From Nitrospirota bacterium (GTDB lineage: Bacteria > Nitrospirota > Leptospirillia > Leptospirillales > Leptospirillaceae): a DNA stretch of 64,000 nt. Under the pieces are notes generated by a model, which saw nothing but the letters and a program-made list of their open reading frames with translations, was not told the DNA's origin and made no database searches. Numbering within the stretch: position 1 is the stretch's first letter; every line of letters starts with the position of its first letter. The stretch covers positions 124,001-188,000 of the forward strand of contig JAJYGC010000009.1 in assembly GCA_021785195.1 (NCBI GenBank), written 5' to 3'. Positions 19,605 through 29,700 of the stretch are shown here, in pieces. The translations under genes were made by a program, and so were the position numbers.

Positions 19605-20573
19605 TCACAATCCCCAGCCGGCGGCACTGTCCTGGATGATCCTGTCGAGAGACGAACGCATGGGGATCCAGGGAAGATTGGTTCTGGCCTTGTTCCCGCT
19701 GGCCACCAGAATGGGCACATCTCCGGGACGCCGCTCGACGACCCGAAAGCGAACCGTTTTGCCGGTGATCTTTTCTGTGGTTCGAATGATATCCATCACC
19801 GACTGCCCCTGACCCGTTCCAAGGTTATAAATTCCCGAAATCTCCCCTTTCAGAAGGCGCTTAAGGGCGATCATGTGTGCCTCCACCAGATCCATCACGT
19901 GGATGTAGTCGCGGACACCGGTTCCATCGGTTGTTGGATAATCGTTTCCAAAAACCTTCAGTTCCGGCAGCCTTCCCGTCAGAGTGTCTAGGACGGCGGG
20001 AATGAGGTGGGACCTTGGAATGGAATGGGAGACGAGACCAAATGAGGGCTCCAGGGCGGCTGCATTGAAATATCTGAAGATCACGGAAGCCAGCCCAAAA
20101 GCCGCTCCTGCTGCGGTCACCAGCCGTTCCGCGGCTTCTTTTGTTTCTCCATAGGGATTTCCCGGCAGTAGCGGATCGTCCTCGACAAGGGGACCATGGC
20201 TTTTGGTGGCGTAGACGGCTGCGGTTGAAGAGAGGATCAGGTTACGCACCCCAAAAGATCTCATCGTTTCCAGAAGTCGAAGGGTTCCGGTCAGATTGTT
20301 GTCCCAATATTTGAGCGGATCGAGAACAGATTCACCCACCTCGATGGTGGCGGCAAAATGGATGACCGCCTCGATCGGGTAGTGGGAGAAGAGGGAAGTC
20401 AGTGCCCGGGGGTCCCTGATGTCTCCCACAACAAGTGGGGCTCCGGTCTGGTTTGCCACTTCTTTGGTCCCGTGGGACAGGTTGTCAAGGATGACGGTTT
20501 CAAAACCGTTTTGCACCAGTACCCGGACCATATGGGATCCGATATAACCTGCCCCGCCTGTTACAAGGATCAT
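19605..20573 (-). CDS. galE: UDP-glucose 4-epimerase
   Basis: MILVTGGAGYIGSHMVRVL; GVRDYIHVMDLVEAH; YNLGTGQGQSVMD. Confidence 0.93.
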   Translation of the reverse strand: MILVTGGAGYIGSHMVRVLVQNGFETVILDNLSHGTKEVANQTGAPLVVGDIRDPRALTSLFSHYPIEAVIHFAATIEVGESVLDPLKYWDNNLTGTLRLLETMRSFGVRNLILSSTAAVYATKSHGPLVEDDPLLPGNPYGETKEAAERLVTAAGAAFGLASVIFRYFNAAALEPSFGLVSHSIPRSHLIPAVLDTLTGRLPELKVFGNDYPTTDGTGVRDYIHVMDLVEAHMIALKRLLKGEISGIYNLGTGQGQSVMDIIRTTEKITGKTVRFRVVERRPGDVPILVASGNKARTNLPWIPMRSSLDRIIQDSAAGWGL

Positions 20574-20786
20574 TCTTCCTGCTTTCTAGCATTCCGGTTC
20601 AAAGACAATGCCGCTATCCTCAGTTTGTTCAGTCTTTCCGGTTCCTGTTTCTACGGAACCCGAATGAATTTCCTCAATACCGATCCTCTTGGATTATAGT
20701 GCAGGCCCGACTCCTAAATCCAATAAAATCAATGCCGGATTCATTGCCAATGATCAATTCGTATGGTAGTTTGGACCGAGTTCGGT

Positions 20787-20887
20787 GCCTCAATGTGGAA
20801 CAGGTCCCTGGTTTCGGGGCCGCGCCCGGGAAGTAACGGGACCGAGGCTCTGGAATGCGGTGTGTGATGCAGCTGTTTTCGCCGCAT
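20787..20887 (+). other. Structured intergenic element, unassigned (candidate structured RNA; strand uncertain)
   Basis: GCCTC(20787-20791)/GAGGC(20844-20848) next to GGTCCC(20803-20808)/GGGACC(20838-20843), inner GGGC/GCCC, plus ATGCGG(20855-20860)/CCGCAT(20882-20887). Confidence 0.35.
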
Positions 20888-21202
20888 GGAGTCCCCCCGG
20901 ACGCCCCGATCATCTTCTTCGACAGAAAGTTCCGGTTCCATCAACCGCGTGGCGAGGCCCAATGGTCCAACGCATGGGGGGCACCGATCGTTCCGCTAGT
21001 CCTTCACAAGGATGAGGGAGGGATTCGGTCAGGTGGGGACTGGATCCTGGCGAGATTCCGGTAAAGAATGTCAGTAGGCAAATGTGTGCCGGTCCGAGAG
21101 AATCCCATCCCATATGATGATTGTGGAGTCAGCCATTTTCTGTAATAATCCCCTTCCTTTCCCGGCCTTTCAGATTCGAAAGCCTGGCATCCGGGCTGTG
21201 CG

Positions 21203-22138
21203 GTGATTCCAGGTGTCGCCCCAGAGACCGCATGTACGGGGGTGCATGTTTCGATCCAGGGCGGGGTATCGACTGCGATCACCCGGGGTGCTGCCCTGAA
21301 CTGTCACGCGATCCAGATATTCAGTCATTCCTCCAGAACGTGGGCGGGTCCGGAAATTCCCGATGCGGAGGTAGTCCGGTTCAAAACATTGCACCGCACT
21401 TTGGGTATGGGGCCGATCCTCGTCCATGCAAGCTACCTGATCAATGCCGCCACCTGTGATCCCGACAAACGCAAAAAATCACGGAAAGCCCTTCAGGAAG
21501 ACTGGATCCTCTCGAACAGGCTCGGGGTTTCGGGGTTGGTCCTGCATCCGGGATCCTCCGCCGGGCAGTCGGTGGAGTCAGCTATTGCAAGGGTTGGGGA
21601 GATGGTTCGGGAGGTGCTGGAAACGCCGGTGGCAGGAAGGACCCGGCTTTTGCTCGAAAATACGGCGGGGGGAGGTAAAACACTGGGGCGAAACCCGGCG
21701 GAACTGGAGTCCTTGTTCAAGACCATTGGGCACCCTTCCAGAACAGGCCTTTGCCTGGATTCCTGTCATCTTTATGCGGCAGGCTTCGATATCAGTAATG
21801 AAACCGGTTATGAAAAGACCCTTCAGGACTTCTGCCGGGTGGCTCCCGGGGGGGTGTCAGCCTGGCATCTGAACGACGCGCTGTTTGGACTTGGTTCTGG
21901 CAGGGATCGCCACACCCACCTTGGTATCGGTTACATTGGACCTTGGTTCTTCTGGAAACTCCTGAAAGATCCCCGGTTCAGGGGATGTCCCATGATTTTG
22001 GAGACACCCAAAACGGATGGAGAGCGTGAAGATCGACTGAACCTTGCGACTCTTTCGATTCTCGAACAACAGCCGGAGTTTGAGGGAGATTCACCTTCTT
22101 TGAGGGCCGGTCTCTCGGCACTGGCCAGCGAACGATGA
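21203..22138 (+). CDS. nfo: Deoxyribonuclease IV (AP endonuclease, Nfo family)
   Basis: GVHVSIQGGVSTAITRGAALNCHAIQIFSHSSRTW; LLLENTAGGG; GLCLDSCHLYAAGFD; HLNDALFGLGSGRDRHTHLGIG. Confidence 0.9.
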   Translation: MIPGVAPETACTGVHVSIQGGVSTAITRGAALNCHAIQIFSHSSRTWAGPEIPDAEVVRFKTLHRTLGMGPILVHASYLINAATCDPDKRKKSRKALQEDWILSNRLGVSGLVLHPGSSAGQSVESAIARVGEMVREVLETPVAGRTRLLLENTAGGGKTLGRNPAELESLFKTIGHPSRTGLCLDSCHLYAAGFDISNETGYEKTLQDFCRVAPGGVSAWHLNDALFGLGSGRDRHTHLGIGYIGPWFFWKLLKDPRFRGCPMILETPKTDGEREDRLNLATLSILEQQPEFEGDSPSLRAGLSALASER

Positions 22139-22914
22139 AGGATTTTCTCCTGGAAAAGATCCTTCGGTTTTTTGAACCCATTGGTGCCTTTGTCCTGATG
22201 GTGTCCAAGGGGTTCCGGTACATGTTTTCAAGTTTTCGGATTGGGGATACCCTGATTCAGATGGATCTGATCGGTGTGGGCTCCATTCCGATCGTTTTTT
22301 TGGCAAGCATTTTTGCCGGGCTCGACATGGCGCTCCAGTTTGAGGTGGTCATGGCCCCTTACGGAGCCCGTGCCCTTCTGGGAAAGGTTGTCACGACCTC
22401 CATTATTCGGGATATGGGGCCTGTTCTGGCTTCTCTCGTGATGTCGGCAAGGGTGACTGCCGGCATCGCCTCCGAGCTGGGCATGATGAATGTCACCCAA
22501 CAAATCGATGCCCTCAGGGTCATGGGGGTCGATCCGGTGGACAGGCTGGTTGCTCCCAGATTGGCCGCTGGACTTGTCATGATGCCCATCCTTAGTGTCG
22601 CCGGGGATTTCTTGGCTTTGCTGGCAGGCCTTGGAATATCGGTCGCGGTGGGCCATGTCCCATCGCCCCTGTTCTGGTCGGGTGTCCGTGATGCCCTGAC
22701 AGCCCAGAATCTGACCAACGCTTTCTTGAAACCACTTTTTTTTGGATTTATCCTGACGTCGATCGGGTGCCACTACGGCATGAGGACCACGGGAGGTGCT
22801 TATGGGGTTGGGAGAAGCACCACTAAGGCGGTTGTGGCTTCCGCTGTCTGGATCCTGATCTCGAATTTTCTGATTTCCAAGCTTCTGATCAATATTTGGG
22901 GCTTGTCGTCATGA
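22135..22914 (+). CDS. MlaE-type ABC transporter permease
   Basis: MlaE family: IVFLASIFAGLDMALQFE; ASLVMSARVTAGIASELGMMNVTQQIDALRVMGVDPVDRLVAPRLAA. Confidence 0.93.
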   Translation: MKDFLLEKILRFFEPIGAFVLMVSKGFRYMFSSFRIGDTLIQMDLIGVGSIPIVFLASIFAGLDMALQFEVVMAPYGARALLGKVVTTSIIRDMGPVLASLVMSARVTAGIASELGMMNVTQQIDALRVMGVDPVDRLVAPRLAAGLVMMPILSVAGDFLALLAGLGISVAVGHVPSPLFWSGVRDALTAQNLTNAFLKPLFFGFILTSIGCHYGMRTTGGAYGVGRSTTKAVVASAVWILISNFLISKLLINIWGLSS

Positions 22915-23633
22915 TCCGCTTTGAAAATGTTTCTCTCGGATATACCGACAGGATGGTCATTCAGGGTGTGAACCTTGAAATTCCCGAAGGAAAGACGATG
23001 GTGATCCTGGGGGACAGCGGATCGGGGAAGTCCACCCTCCTGAAGGGGGTTCTCGGGATCCTGCAACCCCAGGAGGGGCGCATTGAAGTCAACGGAGCAA
23101 ACGTCGGAGATCTGGACGAGGATGACCTGCTGGGCTATCGCCAGCGGATCGGGATGGTCTTTCAGGAGGGGGCTCTCTTCGATTCCCTGACAGTTGGAGA
23201 AAATATCGGGTTCTGGCTCTGGGAACATACGGACTGGAGTGATGCTCAGATTGAGGAGCGTATTCGGACCCTCCTCAGATTTGTGGGACTTGAGGACGTG
23301 ATCGATCGTCGTCCGGACGAGCTTTCGGGAGGGATGAGACGGCGGGTGGCGATTGCCCGCGCGATGGCTCCCCAGGATCCGTTGGTAATGTTGTATGATG
23401 AACCGACAACGGGGCTTGATCCCTTCACCTCACGGTCGATTTGCGATTTGATCCGTCAGGTTCAGCGGGAGTTTCGGGTGATGAGTCTTGTGGTCACGCA
23501 TGACCTTCACGATGCATTTCGGGTCGGAGACCTTTTTTCCTTCATCCACGACTCACGGGTCATCTTGACAGGGGACCGTACGGTGATTGAGGGATCGGAC
23601 GACCCATTTATCAAGACATTCTTATCCACATGA
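22911..23633 (+). CDS. MlaF-type ABC transporter ATPase
   Basis: MVILGDSGSGKSTLLKGVLG; LSGGMRRRVAIARAMA; MLYDEPTTGLDP. Confidence 0.93.
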   Translation: MIRFENVSLGYTDRMVIQGVNLEIPEGKTMVILGDSGSGKSTLLKGVLGILQPQEGRIEVNGANVGDLDEDDLLGYRQRIGMVFQEGALFDSLTVGENIGFWLWEHTDWSDAQIEERIRTLLRFVGLEDVIDRRPDELSGGMRRRVAIARAMAPQDPLVMLYDEPTTGLDPFTSRSICDLIRQVQREFRVMSLVVTHDLHDAFRVGDLFSFIHDSRVILTGDRTVIEGSDDPFIKTFLST

Positions 23634-23676
23634 CTTCAGTCCGGGTTTTCGTCCGAAGGGAGAGCGCCCTGTGGCG

Positions 23677-24648
23677 ATGAAACGCAGTTCCAATCTGAGG
23701 CTATCCGAGATCCGGGTCGGGCTGATTGTCGGCGTCAGTTTTTTTCTAGGGGCGCTGGCCATCATCAGTTATGGGAAGGTTCAGAATCTCTTCCTGAAGC
23801 AGGTTCCCCTTACGGTTTTGTTCACCAATGTCCGGGGACTGACGGTGGGGGCACCGGTCAGAATCTCCGGAATGACCAGTGGATTTGTCAAAAGGATTCA
23901 CTTTATCCGCTATCACCAACAGCAGTACGTTCAGGTGCGCATCCGACTTTCGAAGAAAAGGCTTTCAGAGCTGTCGGAGGAGGCTACGGCGGTGATTCGG
24001 ACCCAGGGGCTGATGGGAATCAAGTACCTCGACCTGATTCCGGGGGACCTTTCGAAAGGTCCCCTGAATCCAGTCCTTCCCATCAATGGTCAGGATGCGA
24101 TGACTATCCAGTCCGTGCTCGGAAATGGAACCGATCTGGTCAAGACCCTGAATCATGTCTCGATTTCGCTGGATACCCTCTTGACGCAAGTCCGGGAAGG
24201 ACAGGGAACGATCGGGCGGGTGATGACCCGTCCCGAACTTTACGATAACCTCAACGACACCACGCGTGAAATCCGGAAGATGGCCCAAGGAATCAACGAG
24301 GGGGGCGGTCCCCTGCAGTCGGCGATCTATTCAAAAAAGATGACCCGGAAGCTGGAGCTCATTCTGGATCATCTGGATCGCCTCCTCGATGAATTGAGCG
24401 ATCCACACGGCAGCCTGGGAATGTTCACCCACGACCCCGGGACGGCTCAGGACCTCAAGGAGTCCATTCACCAGCTGTCACTCATTCTTTCTGCCATCCA
24501 ATCGGGGAAAGGTGCCGTTGGAGAGATGCTTTATGATCCCGGAATGGGAAACAAGATCAATGGGACTGTGGATAAGATCAATGCCCTGCTGGATGATATG
24601 AAAAAGGATCCCCGTAAATATTTCACGGTCAATGTTCATCTATTCTGA
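23677..24648 (+). CDS. MCE/MlaD-family substrate-binding protein
   Basis: One TM plus MCE domain: LTVLFTNVRGLTVGAPVRISGMTSGFVKRIHF. Confidence 0.9.
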   Translation: MKRSSNLRLSEIRVGLIVGVSFFLGALAIISYGKVQNLFLKQVPLTVLFTNVRGLTVGAPVRISGMTSGFVKRIHFIRYHQQQYVQVRIRLSKKRLSELSEEATAVIRTQGLMGIKYLDLIPGDLSKGPLNPVLPINGQDAMTIQSVLGNGTDLVKTLNHVSISLDTLLTQVREGQGTIGRVMTRPELYDNLNDTTREIRKMAQGINEGGGPLQSAIYSKKMTRKLELILDHLDRLLDELSDPHGSLGMFTHDPGTAQDLKESIHQLSLILSAIQSGKGAVGEMLYDPGMGNKINGTVDKINALLDDMKKDPRKYFTVNVHLF

Positions 24649-24695
24649 TTGGATCAATCATTAGAGTCCGGGTCCGCTCCTTCCTGATCCTTGTC

Positions 24696-25838
24696 ATGGG
24701 AAGTTATTCACTCATCCAGGTTGTCCTGTCCGGGTTCTTTCTCCAGAACGGACTTTCTCCCGGATTCATCGGACTCCTCCTGCTCTGTTCGTTTTCGATG
24801 CCTGTCTACCTGAACCTGTCATTTGCGAGAGGATGGACGAGGCCCCTTTGGCTCATGCCGCTCTTTTTCGGGTATTTTTTCCTGTCGTCCCTGACAGCAC
24901 TTGTTTTGGGCGTCATGTGGGGAGTCTGGTGGACGGCTCTGCACCTGAAGGTTTTTTCCAATTCCGGAAAGCCTTCCGGAATGGTCCAGTTTTATACGGT
25001 GTCTGCAACCTGGTTCATGATTTTGTTCGTTGTCCTCAAAAATCGGTTTCGGGGACCTCGCATTCGGGAAAGAGTCCTTCCGGTTGAGACACTGGCCCCA
25101 GAGCTCGAAGGGCTTAAAATCCTTCATGTTTCGGATATTCATGTGGGTATTTTTGAGTCGGACCGCTCTCTCGCCCGGCTCCGGAGCGCGATTGAATCCG
25201 TTTCGTACGACATCCTCGTATTTACGGGAGACATGATCGATCGAAAGTTATCCGAAATCGATCGATTTCTCCGTTTCTTTGGGGATCTGAAGGGCCGTTT
25301 GGGTGTTTTTTGTGTGTTGGGGAATCACGAATACTGGATTGATGGACCGGCGATCGCCTCCCGCTTGAAAGACGCAGGGTGGCCTGTCCTTGAAAACGAC
25401 TCAAGAAGGATCGCCATTGGAAATCATGCCATCACGCTGGTCGGGATTTCCGATCCGTCTGCCGAGGAGTCTGGGCTTGGAGGGCCGAATCCGGAAATGG
25501 CTTTTCGTGAGGTCTCCCGGCCCGCGGGAGATGTAGTGGTGGTATTGGCCCATCATCCCATGCTCTGGGACCTGCTCCGTTCCTACCCTGCCAATCTGAC
25601 CTTGTCTGGTCATACACATGGTGGACAAATAGGCTTGTTTCTTTCGGGCTGGACCCTCGCGTCGCCTTTTTATGCTTATGACCTCGGTTTGTTTTCGCGA
25701 ATGGGGGCTGACGGAAAGCAATGGCTTCTGGTCAATTCTGGGACCGGCTATTTTGGGGTGCCCGTCCGGATTGGCGTGCCTTCGTCACTGGAACTGGTTG
25801 TTCTTTCAGAAAAGGAATCAGGACCGAACGAGGGGTGA
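24696..25838 (+). CDS. Membrane-anchored metallophosphoesterase
   Basis: LKILHVSDIHVGIFESDRSL; VFTGDMIDR; VLGNHEYW; LSGHTHGGQIGLF. Confidence 0.9.
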   Translation: MGSYSLIQVVLSGFFLQNGLSPGFIGLLLLCSFSMPVYLNLSFARGWTRPLWLMPLFFGYFFLSSLTALVLGVMWGVWWTALHLKVFSNSGKPSGMVQFYTVSATWFMILFVVLKNRFRGPRIRERVLPVETLAPELEGLKILHVSDIHVGIFESDRSLARLRSAIESVSYDILVFTGDMIDRKLSEIDRFLRFFGDLKGRLGVFCVLGNHEYWIDGPAIASRLKDAGWPVLENDSRRIAIGNHAITLVGISDPSAEESGLGGPNPEMAFREVSRPAGDVVVVLAHHPMLWDLLRSYPANLTLSGHTHGGQIGLFLSGWTLASPFYAYDLGLFSRMGADGKQWLLVNSGTGYFGVPVRIGVPSSLELVVLSEKESGPNEG

Positions 25839-25859
25839 CAATCCCTCTGGATACGGGCC

Positions 25860-25906
25860 AAGGGGGACAAACCTGGAATGCGCTCTACGGTCCAGATTGT
25901 CCCCTT
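25860..25906. terminator. Long hairpin between convergent genes, candidate bidirectional terminator
   Basis: AAGGGGGACAA..CTGGA ... TCCAG..TTGTCCCCTT. Confidence 0.5.
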
Positions 25907-25917
25907 TGAAAGAGCCT

Positions 25918-26604
25918 CTAGAAATTGAAACCTGCAGTGACTGGAACGTAATAGAGGCCATTCTGTGGAAATCCGGCGTCTGGAATGGTTTGGGGCATGT
26001 AGGCGAGTTTGACTTCGACAAACAGGAAGTTCAGGTTAAGGCCCAGTCCTACGTCCCCATAGGTTGACCATCCGTGGTTCAGGTAGTTGGAGAGGGTCGG
26101 GGAAGATCCCGTCACGGTTTCCTCGTAGGCAGCCCCGCCATCGATCACCCCATAAAGAAAATAGTCGGGGCCTCCATAGAGTTTGGCTTCCAATCCCCCA
26201 AAGATTGGGGCGGACTGGATCGAATCTCCGGCAAGGATCCCCCCCGTTTTTCCCTGGGAGATGTTTCCCTGCACTCCCACCCGGAATGCCAGAGTGTCAT
26301 TGAACCAATAAACCACTGCCAAACCTGCCCCATATCCGGACTGGAGTGAGTCATTGAACGTGGTGGCCTTGCCGAGTGCAGTGAGTGAAGCATTATATGT
26401 GGCCGAGCTCGAGAAGTTTTCGGTGTCGATGGAGTTTGGAGCGTAGTTGCCGAACAGCAAAAGGTTCCATGTGCCGGGTCCGGAAGAGGCCGCCCTGGCG
26501 GTTTGTGTTGCCATTCCGAGAAGGATGACCAAAATCAGCGAAGAGATGATCTTCAGGAGGGGGTAGGTGCGCGTCAAGGATCCGGATGTTGTCGTGGGGT
26601 TCAT
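25918..26604 (-). CDS. Secreted/outer membrane beta-barrel-like protein of unknown function
   Basis: Signal peptide ISSLILVILLGMATQTARA; alternating beta-strand pattern ending VTAGFNF. Confidence 0.65.
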   Translation of the reverse strand: MNPTTTSGSLTRTYPLLKIISSLILVILLGMATQTARAASSGPGTWNLLLFGNYAPNSIDTENFSSSATYNASLTALGKATTFNDSLQSGYGAGLAVVYWFNDTLAFRVGVQGNISQGKTGGILAGDSIQSAPIFGGLEAKLYGGPDYFLYGVIDGGAAYEETVTGSSPTLSNYLNHGWSTYGDVGLGLNLNFLFVEVKLAYMPQTIPDAGFPQNGLYYVPVTAGFNF

Positions 26605-26741
26605 GGCAGACTCCTGCAATGGGTTTTCGTTCAACGGATGGAAAGTGCAATCCTGTAATCTACGTTTCGGAGGAAGTGAACAAAAACTTTAGGAGGGACA
26701 AAATCGATGAGGGATTTTGATTTGGGTCATTCCGGGGATCT

Positions 26742-29700
26742 TCACCCTTTACCGATATGGGATTCGATCGAGTTCAGATTTTCCAGAATGCGGTTCTTGA
26801 CGGCAAGGACAATAGGGACCAGGGCTTCGGCATCTTTCAGTCGATGTTCGAAATAAAGCTGGTAGATCCGTGTTGTCAGGGCGTGGGCCCGTTCATGGAG
26901 GACTCCTGTTTCCTGGAAGATCGGATTGTTGCCGAAGAGTTGTTCGTTCTCGCTTTTGTAGTACCACTGTCCAAATCGGCAGTTCCAGGGGTCTGCGGCC
27001 TGTTCCATGGTGTAGGGGAACGGACGGCCCCCCTGTACCATTTCCACCAGTCGCCGGATGGCCCGCTGGTGGTCCAGATAGGCCAGTAGGAACGGAAATT
27101 CCTGGATCGGGGAACCGATCTTCGGAGAATTAAGGGTGTAATGAAAATCCGAAAGGAACTCCGGGACCTCTTCAATCGTGAGCGGAGGGGAGATGATTTT
27201 CCCCTGGATATAGCGGACTCCCACCTTCTGGACCATGATGACCGTTTCGATGTCATGCAGCCCCGTCACTGAAACCTCTCTCCTGTAAACCCGCGCCATA
27301 TTCGCAAGACTGTAAAAAAGAGTGAACGACCCTGGGTCGTCGACGATTCGTGAGGTGAGAGAGTCTCCAACCTTGATTCGGTCGAGCGGCCAAATCCGAA
27401 GCAGCTCAAGGTGGTGGCTCGGGTTTGTGGTCGAGTCATGCAAATAGAGGGTAATGCCCAAAGATCGGCAGTGTTCGAGAATGTTCAGAAAGGCCGGATC
27501 CTTATCCAGCAGGGCCGTATCGGTCAGGTCAAATGCGATTGAGCCTCTGAGCTGGAGGCTGTGTTCTTCCATGATCCGGGCCACACGGGTGAGAAACAGG
27601 GGATCTTTCAGGTGCCAGCATTCGATCCGGATGCTGACTGGCAGGGACTGCCCGGATAATGAAAGTTGATGTGCCGCCCCAAGGGCCTGGGAAATGGAGT
27701 AATACCCGATTTCCTGAAGAATCCGCTTGTTTTGGAATTCAATCGGAATGTTTTTGATGTCGGTCATCTCCCCATCCCCCCCCGGTTTCCAGAGGACGGT
27801 GCCCGAGAATGAGGAAATCTGCCCTGTCGTGAGATCCACTTCGGGTTGGAACCGAAGTGATAAATCCCCGTGGGTCAGGGGTGACCCCACAAAAGTTTCT
27901 GTCATTGGGGCGTCAGGATTGTCCGAGTCTGGTGAGAAAAAGATGAAACGATTCCGGCCGGACTCTTTCGCCTGGTACATGGCGTGGTCAGCATGCCGGA
28001 TCAGAACTTCGGCCGGGGAGTTGTCACTTGGGAAAAAAGTAACTCCGATGCTGGCCGTGAGCAGAATTTCCTCACCATTGATCCTGTAGGGCTGGGAGAT
28101 TGATTCGAGAAGACGGTCGAGAAGGTTCTGAACGAAGTTGTCCTGGGTCATGTCGGTCAGAAGGAGGATGAATTCGTCACCGCCCAGACGGGCTACGGTA
28201 TCCCCCGTACGGACTGTTCGCAGCAATCGGTTGGAGACTTCCACGAGAATCCTGTCACCGATTTCGTGCCCGAACTGGTCGTTGACCGGTTTGAATCCGT
28301 CCAGATCCAGAAAGCAGAGGGCCAGGGAACTCCCGTTCCTTCGTGAGGCCCGGATGTTTTTTTCAAGGGTATCCTTGAGGTATGAGCGATTGGGCAAATG
28401 GGTCAGGGCATCGTAATTGGCTTGTTGTTTCAGTGTTTCCTCAAACAGTTTCTTGTCGGTAATATCATTCTGGGTGGCAATGTAATGGGTGATCCTGCCA
28501 TCATCAGCATAGATGGGGGTGATCCGTGTTTCACTGGTATACGGGGTCCCATCTTTGGTCCAGTCGACAATCTCTCCGAAGAAGGCGCCTTTTTCGAGAA
28601 GGGTTGTCCAGATGTCGGGTAACCCATAATGGGCGGGAGGAGGGGATAGGAATACACGGGGAACCGTGCCCTGAATTTGATCCAGCGTCTGGTCTGTTTT
28701 CTGGAGGAATGCCGGGTTTGCCCATTCGAAGCGTCCCAGATGATCGGTGATGAACATGGGAGTCGGGACTGCGTTCATGGCCGTTTTCTGGAGTCGGATC
28801 TGGGATTGTTCCTCGTGACGGGAAAACGCCATTGCAATTTTGCCGGAAAGCTCTTCAAGAAGGGGGACTGTCGTATGGGTCAGGGAGGAGAGCTCAAGAA
28901 CGGTGATGGAGAGCACTCCCCAGGGAAGGGATGTTCCTTCATGAAGAACCGGTATGGAAAGCGTTGCCTCAATCCCGAACTCTCTATTGATCATTGAAAA
29001 AATCTCGGATTGGGATCCTTCAAGGGAGGTGGTCTGGGGTTTTAGGGTTCTGAGGGCTTTCCCGACAGAGGTTTCTGCGTTCTGGGACAAATCCCATCGG
29101 ACAAGATGTTCACTTGAGGAAACTCTTTCGAGGAACAGGCTGGATTTTGCGACAGACTTGAGAATCTTGATCGACCCGTCGGGAGCGGGAGTACAGAAGT
29201 GAACGGAAAAAAAGGAATAAAGTTCGAGTACTTCTCTCAACACCAGTTCCAGAAGGGATTCAAGGGGTTTTCCTTGGAGGATCATCCGGTCCAGTTCATG
29301 AAGAATCCTGTTGACCCCTTCCTTTTCGACATCGCTCGAGATATTGCGGACCTGAACCAGAACCGCGTCCCTTCCCATGTAAGGAACCAGTGTTGCATTG
29401 GCGCTGACATGGATTTCAGTACCGGTGTTTCGGCGGTAGAGGGACCGGGAATTCAGGGAATGGCCCCCCTGAAGACGCAGGTTGTCAATGCTTTTCCGAA
29501 TTTCTTCCTCGGGAAGGGAGATGAACGTGGTGGCCTTGATTCCGATCAAGGCTTCCTTGAAATGAACCCCTATCATATCGGCAAAGATCGGATTTCCTTC
29601 AAGGACACTGAGGCTGTCAGGGTCCATGATGAAGATCCCGTCTGGGGCGTACTGGATCATTCTCCGGTATTTTTCCTCGGATTCCCGGATTCGTTTTTCC

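Noticed and set aside
20741-21113. Several short ORFs on both strands in the galE-nfo gap
   Set aside because: None has a recognisable family, good ribosome site or exclusive reading frame; treated as non-coding pending data.
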